From: Streptococcus mitis
GTDB taxonomy: Bacteria; Bacillota; Bacilli; Lactobacillales; Streptococcaceae
DNA: 64,000 nucleotides
Direction: 5' to 3'
Assembly (NCBI RefSeq): GCF_005844455.1
Contig: NZ_SPGF01000001.1
Span: 60,374-124,373 of the forward strand
Below the pieces are notes generated by a model. It saw only the letters and a program-made list of their open reading frames with translations, had not been told where the DNA came from and made no database searches. Position numbers and translations under genes: made by a program. Shown here one piece after another: positions 55,344 to 64,000 of the stretch (position 1 is the first letter of the stretch; each line of letters begins with the position of its first letter).

Positions 55344-56711
55344 ATGTTTCGAAAAATTTTAATTGCAAATCGTGGTGAAATTGCGGTCCGTATTATCCGT
55401 GCGGCGCGTGAATTGGGGATTGCGACGGTGGCGGTTTATTCAACTGCTGATAAGGAAGCCCTTCATACGCTTTTGGCAGATGAAGCGGTTTGTATCGGTC
55501 CTGGTAAGGCAACTGAGTCTTATCTCAATATTAATGCGGTTCTATCAGCTGCAGTCTTGACTGAAGCAGAAGCTATTCACCCCGGTTTTGGATTTCTCAG
55601 TGAAAATTCCAAATTTGCAACCATGTGCGAAGAGGTAGGTATCAAGTTTATCGGTCCATCTGGTCATGTTATGGATATGATGGGGGACAAGATTAATGCA
55701 CGTGCTCAGATGATAAAAGCAGGTGTACCTGTCATTCCAGGTTCAGATGGAGAAGTGCATAACTCTGAGGAAGCTTTGATTGTTGCTGAAAAAATTGGCT
55801 ACCCTGTGATGCTCAAGGCTTCAGCAGGTGGTGGCGGTAAAGGGATTCGTAAGGTTGAAAAACCAGAAGACCTCGTTTCAGCCTTTGAAACAGCCTCAAG
55901 TGAAGCCAAGGCCAATTATGGTAATGGTGCCATGTACATAGAACGGGTTATCTATCCAGCTCGTCACATCGAGGTTCAAGTTCTAGGAGATGAACATGGA
56001 AATGTAATCCACTTGGGGGAACGGGATTGTTCTCTTCAACGGAATAACCAAAAGGTTTTGGAAGAAAGTCCTTCTATTGCAATTGGGAAAACGCTGCGCA
56101 ATGAAATTGGTTCTGCTGCTGTTCGAGCTGCAGAGTCTGTTGGCTATGAGAATGCAGGGACCATCGAGTTTCTTCTTGATGAAGCCAGTGGCAATTTCTA
56201 TTTCATGGAAATGAATACTCGTGTTCAGGTGGAACATCCCGTTACAGAGTTTGTTTCAGGTGTGGATATCGTTAAGGAACAGATTCGCATTGCGGCAGGT
56301 CAGCCCCTGTCTGTGAAGCAAGAGGATATTGTCCTACGTGGCCATGCTATCGAGTGTCGTATAAATGCAGAAAATCCAGCTTTTAATTTTGCTCCAAGTC
56401 CAGGTAAGATTACCAATCTCTATCTCCCAAGTGGAGGAGTCGGCTTGCGCGTGGATTCAGCAGTTTATCCAGGCTATACCATTCCACCTTATTATGATAG
56501 TATGATTGCCAAAATCATCGTTCACGGCGAAAATCGTTTTGATGCCTTGATGAAAATGCAACGTGCCCTCTATGAACTAGAGATTGAAGGAGTGCAGACC
56601 AATGCAGATTTCCAGCTTGACCTCATTTCAAATCGCAATGTCATTGCTGGAGATTATGATACTTCCTTCTTGATGGAAACCTTCTTACCTAAATATCAAG
56701 AAAAAGAATAA
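55344..56711 (+). CDS. accC: Biotin carboxylase subunit of acetyl-CoA carboxylase
   Basis: A 455-residue ATP-grasp enzyme carboxylating biotin on AccB: FRKILIANRGEIAVRIIRAARELG, MLKASAGGGGKGIR, EMNTRVQVEHPVTE. ATG after aaggaggttctcc. Confidence 0.96.
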   Translation: MFRKILIANRGEIAVRIIRAARELGIATVAVYSTADKEALHTLLADEAVCIGPGKATESYLNINAVLSAAVLTEAEAIHPGFGFLSENSKFATMCEEVGIKFIGPSGHVMDMMGDKINARAQMIKAGVPVIPGSDGEVHNSEEALIVAEKIGYPVMLKASAGGGGKGIRKVEKPEDLVSAFETASSEAKANYGNGAMYIERVIYPARHIEVQVLGDEHGNVIHLGERDCSLQRNNQKVLEESPSIAIGKTLRNEIGSAAVRAAESVGYENAGTIEFLLDEASGNFYFMEMNTRVQVEHPVTEFVSGVDIVKEQIRIAAGQPLSVKQEDIVLRGHAIECRINAENPAFNFAPSPGKITNLYLPSGGVGLRVDSAVYPGYTIPPYYDSMIAKIIVHGENRFDALMKMQRALYELEIEGVQTNADFQLDLISNRNVIAGDYDTSFLMETFLPKYQEKE

Positions 56712-56747
56712 AATGACTTCAAGAGTTTAAACCGAAAAGGGGAATCA

Positions 56748-57614
56748 ATGGCTCTATTTAGTAAAAAAGATAAGTATATTCGAATCAATCCCAATCGTTC
56801 GGTTAGGGAAAAACCTCAAGCCAAGCCAGAGGTTCCAGATGAATTATTCTCCCAGTGTCCAGGCTGTAAGCATACCATTTATCAGAAGGATTTGGGAAGT
56901 GAGCGTATCTGTCCACATTGTAGCTACACCTTTCGTATTTCTGCCCAAGAACGCTTGGCTTTGACGATTGATATGGGAACCTTCAAGGAATTGTTTACAG
57001 GGATTGAAAGCAAGGATCCCTTGCATTTCCCTGGTTACCAAAAGAAACTAGCAACTATGCGTGAAAAAACAGGTCTAGATGAAGCCGTTGTGACAGGAAC
57101 TGCTTTTATTAAAGGTCAGACTGTGGCTCTTGGGATTATGGATTCCAACTTTATCATGGCTTCTATGGGTACGGTTGTAGGTGAAAAAATCACTCGTTTG
57201 TTTGAGTATGCAACTGTCGAAAAATTGCCAGTTGTCCTATTTACAGCCTCTGGTGGAGCCCGTATGCAGGAAGGAATCATGAGTCTCATGCAGATGGCCA
57301 AGATTTCTGCAGCGGTTAAACGTCATTCAAATGCTGGCCTCTTTTACCTGACCATTTTGACAGATCCAACGACTGGTGGTGTGACAGCTTCCTTCGCTAT
57401 GGAAGGCGATATCATTCTGGCTGAACCACAGAGTTTGGTTGGTTTTGCTGGTCGTCGTGTCATTGAAAATACGGTTCGTGAAAGCTTGCCTGAGGATTTC
57501 CAAAAGGCAGAATTCCTATTGGAGCATGGCTTTGTGGATGCTATTGTCAAAAGAAGAGACTTGCCAGATACCATTGCTAGCCTAGTCAGATTGCACGGAG
57601 GGAGTCCTAGATGA
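56748..57614 (+). CDS. accD: Acetyl-CoA carboxyltransferase beta subunit
   Basis: A 288-residue carboxyltransferase subunit with a N-terminal zinc ribbon (CPGCKH...CPHC) and the crotonase-fold core ([24 protein letters not shown]). Overlaps accA by four bases. Confidence 0.96.
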   Translation: MALFSKKDKYIRINPNRSVREKPQAKPEVPDELFSQCPGCKHTIYQKDLGSERICPHCSYTFRISAQERLALTIDMGTFKELFTGIESKDPLHFPGYQKKLATMREKTGLDEAVVTGTAFIKGQTVALGIMDSNFIMASMGTVVGEKITRLFEYATVEKLPVVLFTASGGARMQEGIMSLMQMAKISAAVKRHSNAGLFYLTILTDPTTGGVTASFAMEGDIILAEPQSLVGFAGRRVIENTVRESLPEDFQKAEFLLEHGFVDAIVKRRDLPDTIASLVRLHGGSPR

Positions 57615-58378
57615 ATATTGCAAAAATAGTTAGAGAAGCGCGTGAGCAGAGTCGCTTGACAACTTTGGACTTTGCGACAGGCATTTTTGATGAATTTATC
57701 CAATTACATGGTGACCGTTCTTTTCGAGATGATGGTGCAGTTGTTGGTGGTATTGGCTGGCTTGGAGATCAAGCTGTAACAGTGGTTGGTATTCAAAAAG
57801 GCAAGAGTTTACAAGACAATCTAAAACGGAATTTTGGACAACCGCATCCAGAAGGTTACCGCAAGGCCCTACGGTTGATGAAACAGGCTGAAAAGTTTGG
57901 CCGTCCAGTAGTGACCTTTATCAATACTGCAGGTGCCTATCCTGGTGTGGGCGCGGAAGAACGTGGACAGGGAGAAGCTATTGCTCGCAATCTCATGGAA
58001 ATGAGTGACCTGAAAGTTCCTATAATCGCCATCATTATCGGTGAAGGTGGTTCAGGTGGGGCTCTGGCTCTAGCAGTCGCAGACCGTGTTTGGATGCTGG
58101 AAAATTCTATCTATGCCATTCTCAGCCCAGAAGGCTTTGCTTCCATTCTATGGAAGGATGGCAGTCGTGCTATGGAAGCGGCAGAGTTGATGAAAATCAC
58201 TTCACATGAGCTGTTAGAAATGGACGTGGTGGACAAGGTGATTTCTGAAGCAGGATTTTCTAGTAAAGAACTGATTAAGACTGTCAAAAAAGAAATCCAA
58301 ACGGAGCTAGCCCTACTTTCACAAAAAACGTTAGAAGAGTTGTTGGAAGAGCGTTATCAACGATTTAGAAAATACTAA
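57611..58378 (+). CDS. accA: Acetyl-CoA carboxyltransferase alpha subunit
   Basis: A 255-residue carboxyltransferase subunit: [24 protein letters not shown] and [20 protein letters not shown]. Last enzyme gene of the cluster, closed by the terminator at 58388. Confidence 0.96.
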   Translation: MNIAKIVREAREQSRLTTLDFATGIFDEFIQLHGDRSFRDDGAVVGGIGWLGDQAVTVVGIQKGKSLQDNLKRNFGQPHPEGYRKALRLMKQAEKFGRPVVTFINTAGAYPGVGAEERGQGEAIARNLMEMSDLKVPIIAIIIGEGGSGGALALAVADRVWMLENSIYAILSPEGFASILWKDGSRAMEAAELMKITSHELLEMDVVDKVISEAGFSSKELIKTVKKEIQTELALLSQKTLEELLEERYQRFRKY

Positions 58379-58387
58379 AAATGACTA

Positions 58388-58414
58388 AATGAGACTAGAA
58401 AGGTCTCATTTTTT
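58388..58414 (+). terminator. Terminator of the fatty-acid cluster
   Basis: aatgagac / gtctcatt 8-bp stem with tagaaag loop and a T-run, 10 bases after the accA stop. Confidence 0.85.
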
Positions 58415-58424
58415 ATAGAAAAAT

Positions 58425-58471
58425 ACACTCCAGATCTAAAAATTGACAGTTGAGGGGAAGATTAATAAAAT
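58425..58471 (+). promoter_or_regulatory. ComE box and promoter before the briC-like gene
   Basis: Direct repeat ACACTCCAG (58425-58433) - 12 bases - ACAGTTGAG (58446-58454) has the spacing and sequence of the ComE-binding box of early competence promoters. TTGACA (58443-58448) - 17 - TAAAAT (58466-58471) gives a housekeeping-like promoter overlapping it. Predicts induction by competence. Confidence 0.8.
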
Positions 58472-58485
58472 AGACAAAAAAGATG

Positions 58486-58592
58486 TATAGTAGATTGAAA
58501 TAATATGTGAACAAATTGATTAGGAAAGTCAAATTAATGTATAGAAATATTTTAGCAACCATGGCGTACTATTCTAGGTTCAACCTACTATA
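58486..58592. repeat. RUP element (107 bp) in the briC-like leader
   Basis: Exactly 107 bases, TATAGTAGATTGAA...CTACTATA, inserted between the ComE-box promoter and the peptide gene. Body matches the 43376-43482 copy in reverse orientation. Confidence 0.88.
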
Positions 58593-58640
58593 TACTGTAG
58601 ATATAAGCTTACAAAAATTTATTTTAAGGAGGTACTTGCA

Positions 58641-58826
58641 ATGACAGGTACAGAAGCATTTACAGTTCTTTCAAATGAGGACTTAGAGCAAACTTCAGGT
58701 GGTTTTGCTGTTTGGGAAGATGGTGAGGGAAGATGGTTATATTATAGAGACTTTGCTCCTTATATGGGGCAAGGGGCGCTTAATTCTTATAGGGATGCTT
58801 GGAAGTATGGCTTCCGAGCAGGATAA
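58641..58826 (+). CDS. briC: BriC-like double-glycine-leader peptide
   Basis: A 61-residue precursor with a double-glycine leader (MTGTEAFTVLSNEDLEQTSGG), to be cleaved after GG by a ComAB/BlpAB-type transporter, leaving an about 40-residue aromatic-rich, near-neutral peptide (FAVWEDGEGRWLYYRDFAPY...). Location directly downstream of accA, a ComE box and a RUP in the leader agree with pneumococcal BriC, a competence-induced peptide affecting biofilm and colonisation. Ribosome site aaggaggtacttgc. Identification rests on context and leader rather than alignment; a bacteriocin is the alternative. Confidence 0.72.
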   Translation: MTGTEAFTVLSNEDLEQTSGGFAVWEDGEGRWLYYRDFAPYMGQGALNSYRDAWKYGFRAG

Positions 58827-58841
58827 TCTTTCAAAAAAAGT

Positions 58842-59567
58842 ATGATGAGAAACATAGAGAAACTAAGACAATTTGGCATATTTTTGCTTATTATTTTACT
58901 ATCTACCTATTTACCACAAACAATTGGATTGTATGTGACGATAATTTTAGGGTTAGGCGCTGATGTCTATTCTCTTATTTTAACAATGGGATTAGTAGGA
59001 AGTTTCCTTCTATTAACTTGGTGGTTAAAAAAGAAAAAGATGCTCTTTATCTTTGAGAAAAAGAGATGGAACTGGTCATTTGTCTTCTACTTATTTTCAG
59101 GTTATGTGGTTTATCAGATTCTCGGTAATTTTTGGGCACGCTATGCTCATTTGATTAATCATAGGAATATTCATGATGAGTATTTTACCGTTGTTCTTTC
59201 AAATGGACAACCAACGTTTTTATCGACTATCTTATCTTTTGTCCTGCCTGTAATCATCGGTCCTATTTTTGAGGAGACTCTTGATAGAGGGTATTTTATG
59301 AATACCTTCTTTCCTAAGTCAAAGTATTATTTAGATGTCATCCTATCAGGCCTGATCTTTGGACTCAGTCATTTGATACTATCTCATCGAGACCCGATTA
59401 GTTTATTATATTATAGTGTGATTGGTCTCTTTTTCGCCCTTGTTTATCGTTCTACCGATAATCTTAGATTAACGATTCTCTGCCATAGTTTTTTTAACTT
59501 TCTCAACCATGCAACCCCCCTCTGGATTTTTGTTTATAATTATGTCTATTACCACTTTTTAAGATAA
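58842..59567 (+). CDS. CPBP-family intramembrane metalloprotease
   Basis: A 241-residue, multi-pass membrane protein of the CPBP (Abi/CAAX-protease) family: GPIFEETLDRGYFM (EExxxR) and FGLSHLILSHRD in membrane segments. Such proteins often sit beside bacteriocin or peptide genes as immunity or processing factors. It starts 15 bases after the briC-like stop without a clear ribosome site, so it may rely on translational coupling. Confidence 0.85.
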   Translation: MMRNIEKLRQFGIFLLIILLSTYLPQTIGLYVTIILGLGADVYSLILTMGLVGSFLLLTWWLKKKKMLFIFEKKRWNWSFVFYLFSGYVVYQILGNFWARYAHLINHRNIHDEYFTVVLSNGQPTFLSTILSFVLPVIIGPIFEETLDRGYFMNTFFPKSKYYLDVILSGLIFGLSHLILSHRDPISLLYYSVIGLFFALVYRSTDNLRLTILCHSFFNFLNHATPLWIFVYNYVYYHFLR

Positions 59568-59582
59568 TGGGAGGCAATGAAA

Positions 59583-59610
59583 AAAGTGTTTGATGCCTGT
59601 CAAACACTTT
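59583..59610 (+). terminator. Terminator of the briC-like unit, cut at its T-run by the insertion sequence
   Basis: Perfect 11-bp stem aaagtgtttga / tcaaacacttt with tgcctg loop. The IS begins at 59611; the original T-rich continuation now lies beyond the IS (61081 onwards). Confidence 0.8.
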
Positions 59611-61075
59611 GGCTCTATAATATTTGTAGTGGGTAAATCCCCTATGGATCTTATGGAGCCTATTTTGTTGTAGAAAAAAAGTTCCATAAGATCTATAATG
59701 AAAAGCGACTAAATAACTCATTAGAAAGATTCATATGGAACAATTACATTTTATCACAAAATTACTAGACATTAAAGACCCAAATATCCAAATTATGGAT
59801 GTCATTAATAGGGATACACACAAGGAAATCATCGCTAAACTGGACTATGAGGCTCCTTCTTGTCCTGAGTGTGGAAGTCAAATGAAGAAATATGACTTTC
59901 AAAAACCGTCTAAGATCCCTTACCTCAAAACGACTGGTATGCCTACTAGAATTCTCTTTAAAAAGCGTCGTTTTAAGTTCTATCAGTGCTCGAAAATGAT
60001 GGCGTCTGAAACTTCTATCGTCAAGAAAAATCACCAAATCCCTCGTATCATCAACCAAAAGATTGCTCAAAAGTTGATTGAAAAGACTTCTATGACCGAT
60101 ATTGCTCATCAGCTGGCCATTTCAACTTCAACTGTTATTCGCAAGCTCAATGACTTTCACTTTGAGCATGATTTTTCTCGTCTGCCTGAGATTATGTCTT
60201 GGGATGAGTACGCTTTTACAAAGGGAAAGATGAGCTTTATTGCGCAAGGTTTTGAAAAACTAAATATCATCACTGTTCTTGAGGGGAGAACACAAGCTGT
60301 CATTCGTGATCACTTTCTTAAGTATGATAGAGCCGTCCGATGTCGCGTCAAAATCATTACTATGGATATGTTTAGCCCTTACTATGACTTGGCTAAACAG
60401 CTTCGCTTTCGAAATTCTAGGCTCAGGCTGAAACAGTCTCCCAGACTGTTTCACTCCCGTGTGCTAAAATCGTTCTTGATCGCTTTCACATTGTACAACA
60501 TCTAAGCCGTGCTATGAGTCGTGTGCGTGTCCAAATCATGAATCAGTTTGAACGAAAATCTCATGAATACAAGGCTATCAAGCGTTACTGGAAGCTCATT
60601 CAACAGGATAGTCGTAAACTCAGCGATAAACGTTTTTATCGCCCTACTTTTCGTATGCACTTGACCAATAAAGAGATTCTAGACAAACTTTTGAGCTATT
60701 CAGAAGAGTTGAAACACCACTATAATCTCTATCAGCTCTTACTTTTTCACTTCCAAAATAAAGAGCCTGACAAATTTTTCGGACTCATTGAGGACAAGCT
60801 TAAGCAGGTTCATCCTCTTTTTCAGACTGTCTTTAAAACCTTCCTCAAGGATAAAGAGAAAATCGTCAATGCCCTTCAACTACCCTATTCTAACGCAAAA
60901 TTGGAAGCCACTAATAATCTCATCAAACTTATCAAGCGCAATGCCTTTGGCTTTCGGAACTTTGAAAACTTCAAAAAACGAATTTTCATCGCTCTAAATA
61001 TCAAAAAAGAAAGGACGAAATTTGTCCTTTCTAGATCTTAGCTTTTCTTCAACCCACTACAGTTGACAAAGAGCC
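59611..61075. mobile_element. ISL3-family insertion sequence (IS1167-like)
   Basis: 1,465-bp element with imperfect terminal repeats (GGCTCTATAATATTTGTAGTGGGT left; complement GGCTCTTTGTCAACTGTAGTGGGT right, 24 bases each in pieces: GGCTCT...GTAGTGGGT) and 8-bp target duplication AACACTTT at 59603-59610 and 61076-61083, as expected for ISL3. It carries one transposase gene, broken by an extra segment near 60,410-60,460, which also makes the element longer than IS1167. Confidence 0.92.
59735..61041 (+). pseudogene. Broken ISL3-type transposase
   Basis: N-terminal zinc-finger region (CPECGSQMKKYDFQ), HTH region, catalytic Asp in SWDEYAFTKGKMSF and second Asp in ITMDMFSPYYDLAKQL; the frame then enters a foreign stretch and stops at 60505. 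The rest resumes in another frame at about 60,462 (AKIVLDRFHIVQHLSRAM ... catalytic Glu in KLEATNNLIK) to 61041. The intruding piece contains a 23-bp palindrome (60430-60452, gaaacagtctc...gactgtttc). Inactive in cis. Confidence 0.9.
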
Positions 61076-61092
61076 AACACTTTTTCTATTTA

Positions 61093-61512
61093 CTATTCTT
61101 CAGTTACAAACTGACTAAGCAGTCCGTTGATAAAGCGGGCTGATTTTTGATCTGAAAAATTCTTAGCAAGTTCAATGGCTTCATTGACTGCTACCAGCTG
61201 AGGTGTATCAAATGATGTGATTTCAAAGATACCCAAGCGTAGTAAGTTTTTTTCGACCAAGGTCAAGCGTTCAACTGTCCAGCCTGACTTGAGGTGCTGG
61301 TTGATTTGTTTATCCAACTCGTCTTTTTGAGCTTGAACACCAGAAACCAAGTTTAGAAGAAAGGCAGGGATTTGCACATCTTCATCTTCACGGTCATGCG
61401 TGTAGGCAAAGCGACAAGCTGTTTCCATATCTGTGTCGAATTCAAGGCTCATGAGAGCTTGAAAAGCGCATTTACGAAGTTCGCGTCTAGATTCTAATAA
61501 TGGACTAGTCAT
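61093..61512 (-). CDS. nusB: Transcription antitermination factor NusB
   Basis: A 139-residue NusB (RRELRKCAFQALMSLEFDTD; LVAVNEAIELAKNFSDQKSARFINGLL), part of the rRNA antitermination complex. Overlaps the upstream Gls24-like gene by eight bases. Confidence 0.95.
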   Translation of the reverse strand: MTSPLLESRRELRKCAFQALMSLEFDTDMETACRFAYTHDREDEDVQIPAFLLNLVSGVQAQKDELDKQINQHLKSGWTVERLTLVEKNLLRLGIFEITSFDTPQLVAVNEAIELAKNFSDQKSARFINGLLSQFVTEE

Positions 61513-61894
61513 TGAGGAAGTCCTCGTTAAATAGATCTTTCAACTCAGGTTTTGGTGTTTTATCTGGAACGATTCCTGTAACATGGATATTGACAGAAGA
61601 AAGTTCCACATCAGCCATATCATGGACAGCATCTTTGACCGCTTTTTGAATAGCAAGAGCAACTTTTGGTACTTTCACACCGTACTCAAGATAGAGGTAG
61701 ATGTCAGCAGTTAGTTCTTCGTTGCTTTCTTTTAAGTAGACGCCACGACCAAGAGAGAGTTTTGATAGGGTATCAGATACGGATTTATTTGAAAATGAGT
61801 GGACACCATCAACTTTAGCAGTTGCGATGGCAATGATTTTTTCAAGTACACGTGGAGCGATAACGATTTCGCCAAATTGTTCTTCAGTTCCCAT
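61505..61894 (-). CDS. Asp23/Gls24-family envelope stress protein
   Basis: A 129-residue Asp23/Gls24-type protein (GEIVIAPRVLEKIIAIATAKVDGVHSFSN; VYLKESNEELTADIYLYLEYGVKVPKVALAIQKAVKDAV). Conserved between efp and nusB in streptococci. Confidence 0.92.
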   Translation of the reverse strand: MGTEEQFGEIVIAPRVLEKIIAIATAKVDGVHSFSNKSVSDTLSKLSLGRGVYLKESNEELTADIYLYLEYGVKVPKVALAIQKAVKDAVHDMADVELSSVNIHVTGIVPDKTPKPELKDLFNEDFLND

Positions 61895-61915
61895 AGAATG
61901 ACCTCTTTCTAGAGA

Positions 61916-62476
61916 TTAGGCACGAGAAACATAAGTTCCTTCTGCAGTGTTGATGATCAATTTTTGTCCAGCTTCGATGAAGTCAGGAACGTTGACAACA
62001 AGTCCAGTTTCCATAGTTGCTGGCTTACCAGAACCTGTAACAGTAGCACCTTTGATAGATGGTTGTGTTTCAGCAACTGTCAATTCAACAGTAGTTGGTA
62101 CAGTTACACCGATCACTTCAGTTCCGTAGAATTGGATTTTCACATCAGAGTTTTCAAGGATGTAAAGCAATTCATTTTCAACGTTTACGACTGGAATTTC
62201 GTATTGGTCGTAAGTTTCAGTGTTCATGAAGTAGGCAGTTTCATCCATCTTGTACAAGTATTGAGCTGGAACAGTTTCGATAATAGCTTGTTCGAATTTT
62301 TCTTCTGGACGGTAGCTTGTGTCAAAAGTAGAACCAGTACGGACATCACGTAATTTCATACGCATGATTGTGTTTCCTTTACCTGGTTTGTGGTGGCTAG
62401 CTTCCAAAACGCGGATCAATTTTCCGTCTGCAGTTTCAAATGTCATACCAGCTTTCAATTTGCTTGCTTCAATCAT
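61916..62476 (-). CDS. efp: Elongation factor P
   Basis: A 186-residue EF-P ([49 protein letters not shown]), relieving ribosome stalls at proline stretches; the loop Lys lies in HHKPGKGN. Head of the efp-gls24-nusB transcript. Confidence 0.96.
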   Translation of the reverse strand: MIEASKLKAGMTFETADGKLIRVLEASHHKPGKGNTIMRMKLRDVRTGSTFDTSYRPEEKFEQAIIETVPAQYLYKMDETAYFMNTETYDQYEIPVVNVENELLYILENSDVKIQFYGTEVIGVTVPTTVELTVAETQPSIKGATVTGSGKPATMETGLVVNVPDFIEAGQKLIINTAEGTYVSRA

Positions 62477-62587
62477 GTTTTTACCTCTTTAATAAATATT
62501 ATTACTCTTCATTTTACCATAAAATCTTCTGGAAATAAAGCCAAAATAGTTATTGGGAGGTAGGAAAAAAAGAGTATTGCCTAGTCA

Positions 62588-62631
62588 GGTGGCGTGCTTG
62601 ATGTGAAAGAGCACACCACCACGTTTTTTTA
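62588..62631 (+). terminator. Orphan terminator-like hairpin facing +
   Basis: ggtggcgtgct / agcacaccacc stem (one mismatch) followed by acgttttttt. No + strand gene precedes it, so it may be a leftover or may stop antisense transcripts between efp and the dehydrogenase gene. Confidence 0.5.
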
Positions 62632-62643
62632 TTATATTCAAAA

Positions 62644-62667
62644 GGCCGAAGTGACCTTGCTCCGACC
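62644..62667 (-). terminator. Terminator of the dehydrogenase gene
   Basis: On the reverse strand, ggtcggag...cttcggcc followed by tttt, downstream of the dehydrogenase stop at 62698. Confidence 0.6.
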
Positions 62668-62697
62668 TGATTGTATTGTCTTAAAAAGATTGATTTT

Positions 62698-63741
62698 TTA
62701 TTCTGGTTCTACCAAAATCTTAATTTGTGACTTGTCTTGAGTCAATTCGATAAAGCCTTCTTCCACGATATTTTCCAATTTAATTTTCTTAGTAACCAAT
62801 TTTTCAGCAGAGAAGTAGCCCTGTTCCATCAAATCTAATACTTTAGGGAAGATGTGACGATAAGCTATGATTCCTTTAAGCGTCTTTTCTTGGATAGCAA
62901 ATTCATTTGGATTGATATTTGCTTCTCGTTCCCAGATAGAGACAACCATACACTCACCTGCCTTATGTACAGCAGCTAGAGCCTGTCCCAAAACTACTGG
63001 TACACCAGTTACTTCATAAGAAACGTCTGCACCACCATTTGTCAATCGGTGTACAGCTTCAACAACGGTTTCTCCATCCTGTGGACGTACAACGATAGCT
63101 CCTAATTCCTCTGCTTTGGCTTGGCGTTCTGGTGATAATTCAACGGCATAAATCTTAGAAGCACCAGCTGCACGAAGAGCTTCTACAATTAACAGACCGA
63201 TTGGTCCTAAACCAAAGACAACAGCTGTATCGCCAGCTTTCAAAGACGATTGACGAACAGCATAGACTGCAACAGCAGCGGGCTCAGTGAGAGCAGCTTG
63301 CTCATAGCTCAAGCTATCTGGAATGACATGTACTAAGTCGCCATCTAAAACACAATATTTGGCAAATCCACCGTCTGCAGCCAAACCAACAAAGTTAAGG
63401 TTTGGATCCAAGTTGTAATCACCAACTAGATTATTCTTAGCTAGAATTGGTTCTACAGCAACACGATCACCAACTTTAACACGAGTAACATCGCTTCCGA
63501 CTTCTACGATTTCACCAGAAAATTCGTGTCCCAGTGTTACCGGTGCTTTTTGACCAGAATAGACATGTTCTTCTGTTGGGATGAAGATAGGGCCATCTAA
63601 AAATTCGTGGAGGTCAGTACCACAAATTCCTGTGAATTTAACAGCAACTTTTACTTGGTGCGGAAGTACCTCAGGGACTTATACTTCTTGAATACGAACA
63701 TCTTTTGCTGCATGCCAGCGAGCTGCTTTCATTGTAGCCAT
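62698..63741 (-). pseudogene. Zinc-type butanediol/alcohol dehydrogenase gene with an early stop
   Basis: A 347-codon medium-chain dehydrogenase like (R,R)-butanediol dehydrogenase: start MATMKAARWHAAKDVRIQEV (63741), then a TAA at 63679-63681 (codon 21), and the same frame continues VPEVLPHQVKVAVKFTGICGTDLHEF...TLGHEFSGEIVEVG and the NAD-binding part (VFGLGPIGLLIVEALRAAGA). A single GAA-to-TAA-like change would explain it. A frame starting at 63411 lacks the zinc site. Probably inactive unless read through. Confidence 0.85.
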
Positions 63742-63801
63742 ATGAATAACTCCTTATTGTTGCGATTTTTAGTTTTCTTTTTTGGAAACTTTACACGTAA
63801 T

Positions 63802-63830
63802 ATTGTAAACGCTTTCTATTTATTTGTCAA
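63802..63830 (-). promoter_or_regulatory. Promoter with cre site of the dehydrogenase gene
   Basis: Reverse strand TTGACA (63825-63830), 17-base spacer, TACAAT (63802-63807). The sequence AGAAAGCGTTTACA (63804-63817, reverse) is a CcpA cre site with one mismatch, covering spacer and -10, so glucose repression is predicted. Confidence 0.75.
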
Positions 63831-63913
63831 GAAAAAACCAACCTTAGGGCCAATGTCATTAAGTTAGTGATCTCATACTTAGCAAAAATCAAAAATTGAC
63901 GTATAATAGATAT

Positions 63914-64000
63914 ATGACACAAGCAACATTTACTACCAATGACAAAAACATTCTCACAAAAGCTCTCAAAGATAAGAAAAATCTGCGCTTTCATAAACGA
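63914..64000 (+). CDS. Start of an unidentified gene (3' end outside window)
   Basis: 29 codons (MTQATFTTNDKNILTKALKDKKN...). TATAAT at 63902-63907 is only seven bases before the ATG, and there is no ribosome site, so the message may be leaderless. Not recognised; the preceding gggccaatgtcattaag could be the end of an insertion sequence, which would make this a transposase. Confidence 0.4.
   Translation, partial: MTQATFTTNDKNILTKALKDKKNLRFHKR

Noticed and set aside
1..64000. CRISPR arrays, tRNA and rRNA genes
   Set aside because: No regularly spaced repeats with unique spacers, no tRNA cloverleaf and no rRNA segment noticed on reading both strands.

Overview
The window is low-GC Firmicutes DNA in two parts. 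Bases 1 to about 37,620 are the right-hand part of an integrative conjugative element (ICE) of the Tn1549 / C. difficile CTn type. Bases 37,620 to 64,000 are the chromosome of a mitis-group Streptococcus (S. mitis / S. pneumoniae). The host is indicated by the complete fabM-fabT-fabH-acpP-fabK-fabD-fabG-fabF-accB-fabZ-accC-accD-accA cluster, its neighbours serS, manO, nusB, gls24-like and efp, 107-bp RUP repeats, and a competence-type ComE box in front of a briC-like gene. The left end of the ICE lies outside the window. ICE backbone: a CD1108-type peptidoglycan hydrolase (partial), a DUF4315 protein, a CD1107-type DUF4366 surface protein, topoisomerase III, a DNA cytosine methyltransferase, and a 2,783-residue ArdC/methylase/SNF2-helicase protein whose gene is split by a 2,341-bp group II intron. 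A TnpV-like gene is nested in another frame of the helicase linker. Then come an SSB-like protein, the MobC/relaxase pair, and at the right end three tandem large serine recombinases. The ICE sits inside motif I of a chromosomal type III DNA methyltransferase gene (mod); the res gene beside it is intact. ICE cargo: (1) 17.6-24.5 kb holds a six-gene, co-directional defence-like operon: small HTH regulator, HaeIII-like methyltransferase, HaeIII-like endonuclease, a two-ATPase protein (MORC/HSP90-like GHL module plus a complete histidine kinase), a receiver-domain protein with an unassigned C-terminal domain, and a second C5 methyltransferase. This operon is the best candidate for an undescribed system: a phosphorelay wired into restriction-modification. 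(2) 26.5-29.6 kb holds a WYL regulator, a GyrI-like protein, a ClbS/DfsB-like protein and an SPL-type radical SAM protein, with the same palindrome in front of the first two genes; it looks like an inducible genotoxin-defence cassette. (3) 29.8-32.0 kb holds a sigma-like protein with a terminator inside its coding region, then a small HTH gene, a membrane protein and an unassigned protein. Chromosome: res, a glycine riboswitch with an AGCS symporter, a carboxymuconolactone decarboxylase-like gene that appears to have lost its stop, a TDT-type transporter gene broken by a RUP and a frameshift, serS with a T-box leader, manO, aspartate kinase, the FabT-controlled fatty-acid cluster, a ComE box/RUP/briC-like unit with a CPBP protease, a broken ISL3-family insertion sequence in a terminator, nusB, a Gls24-like gene, efp, and a butanediol-dehydrogenase-like gene with an early stop.
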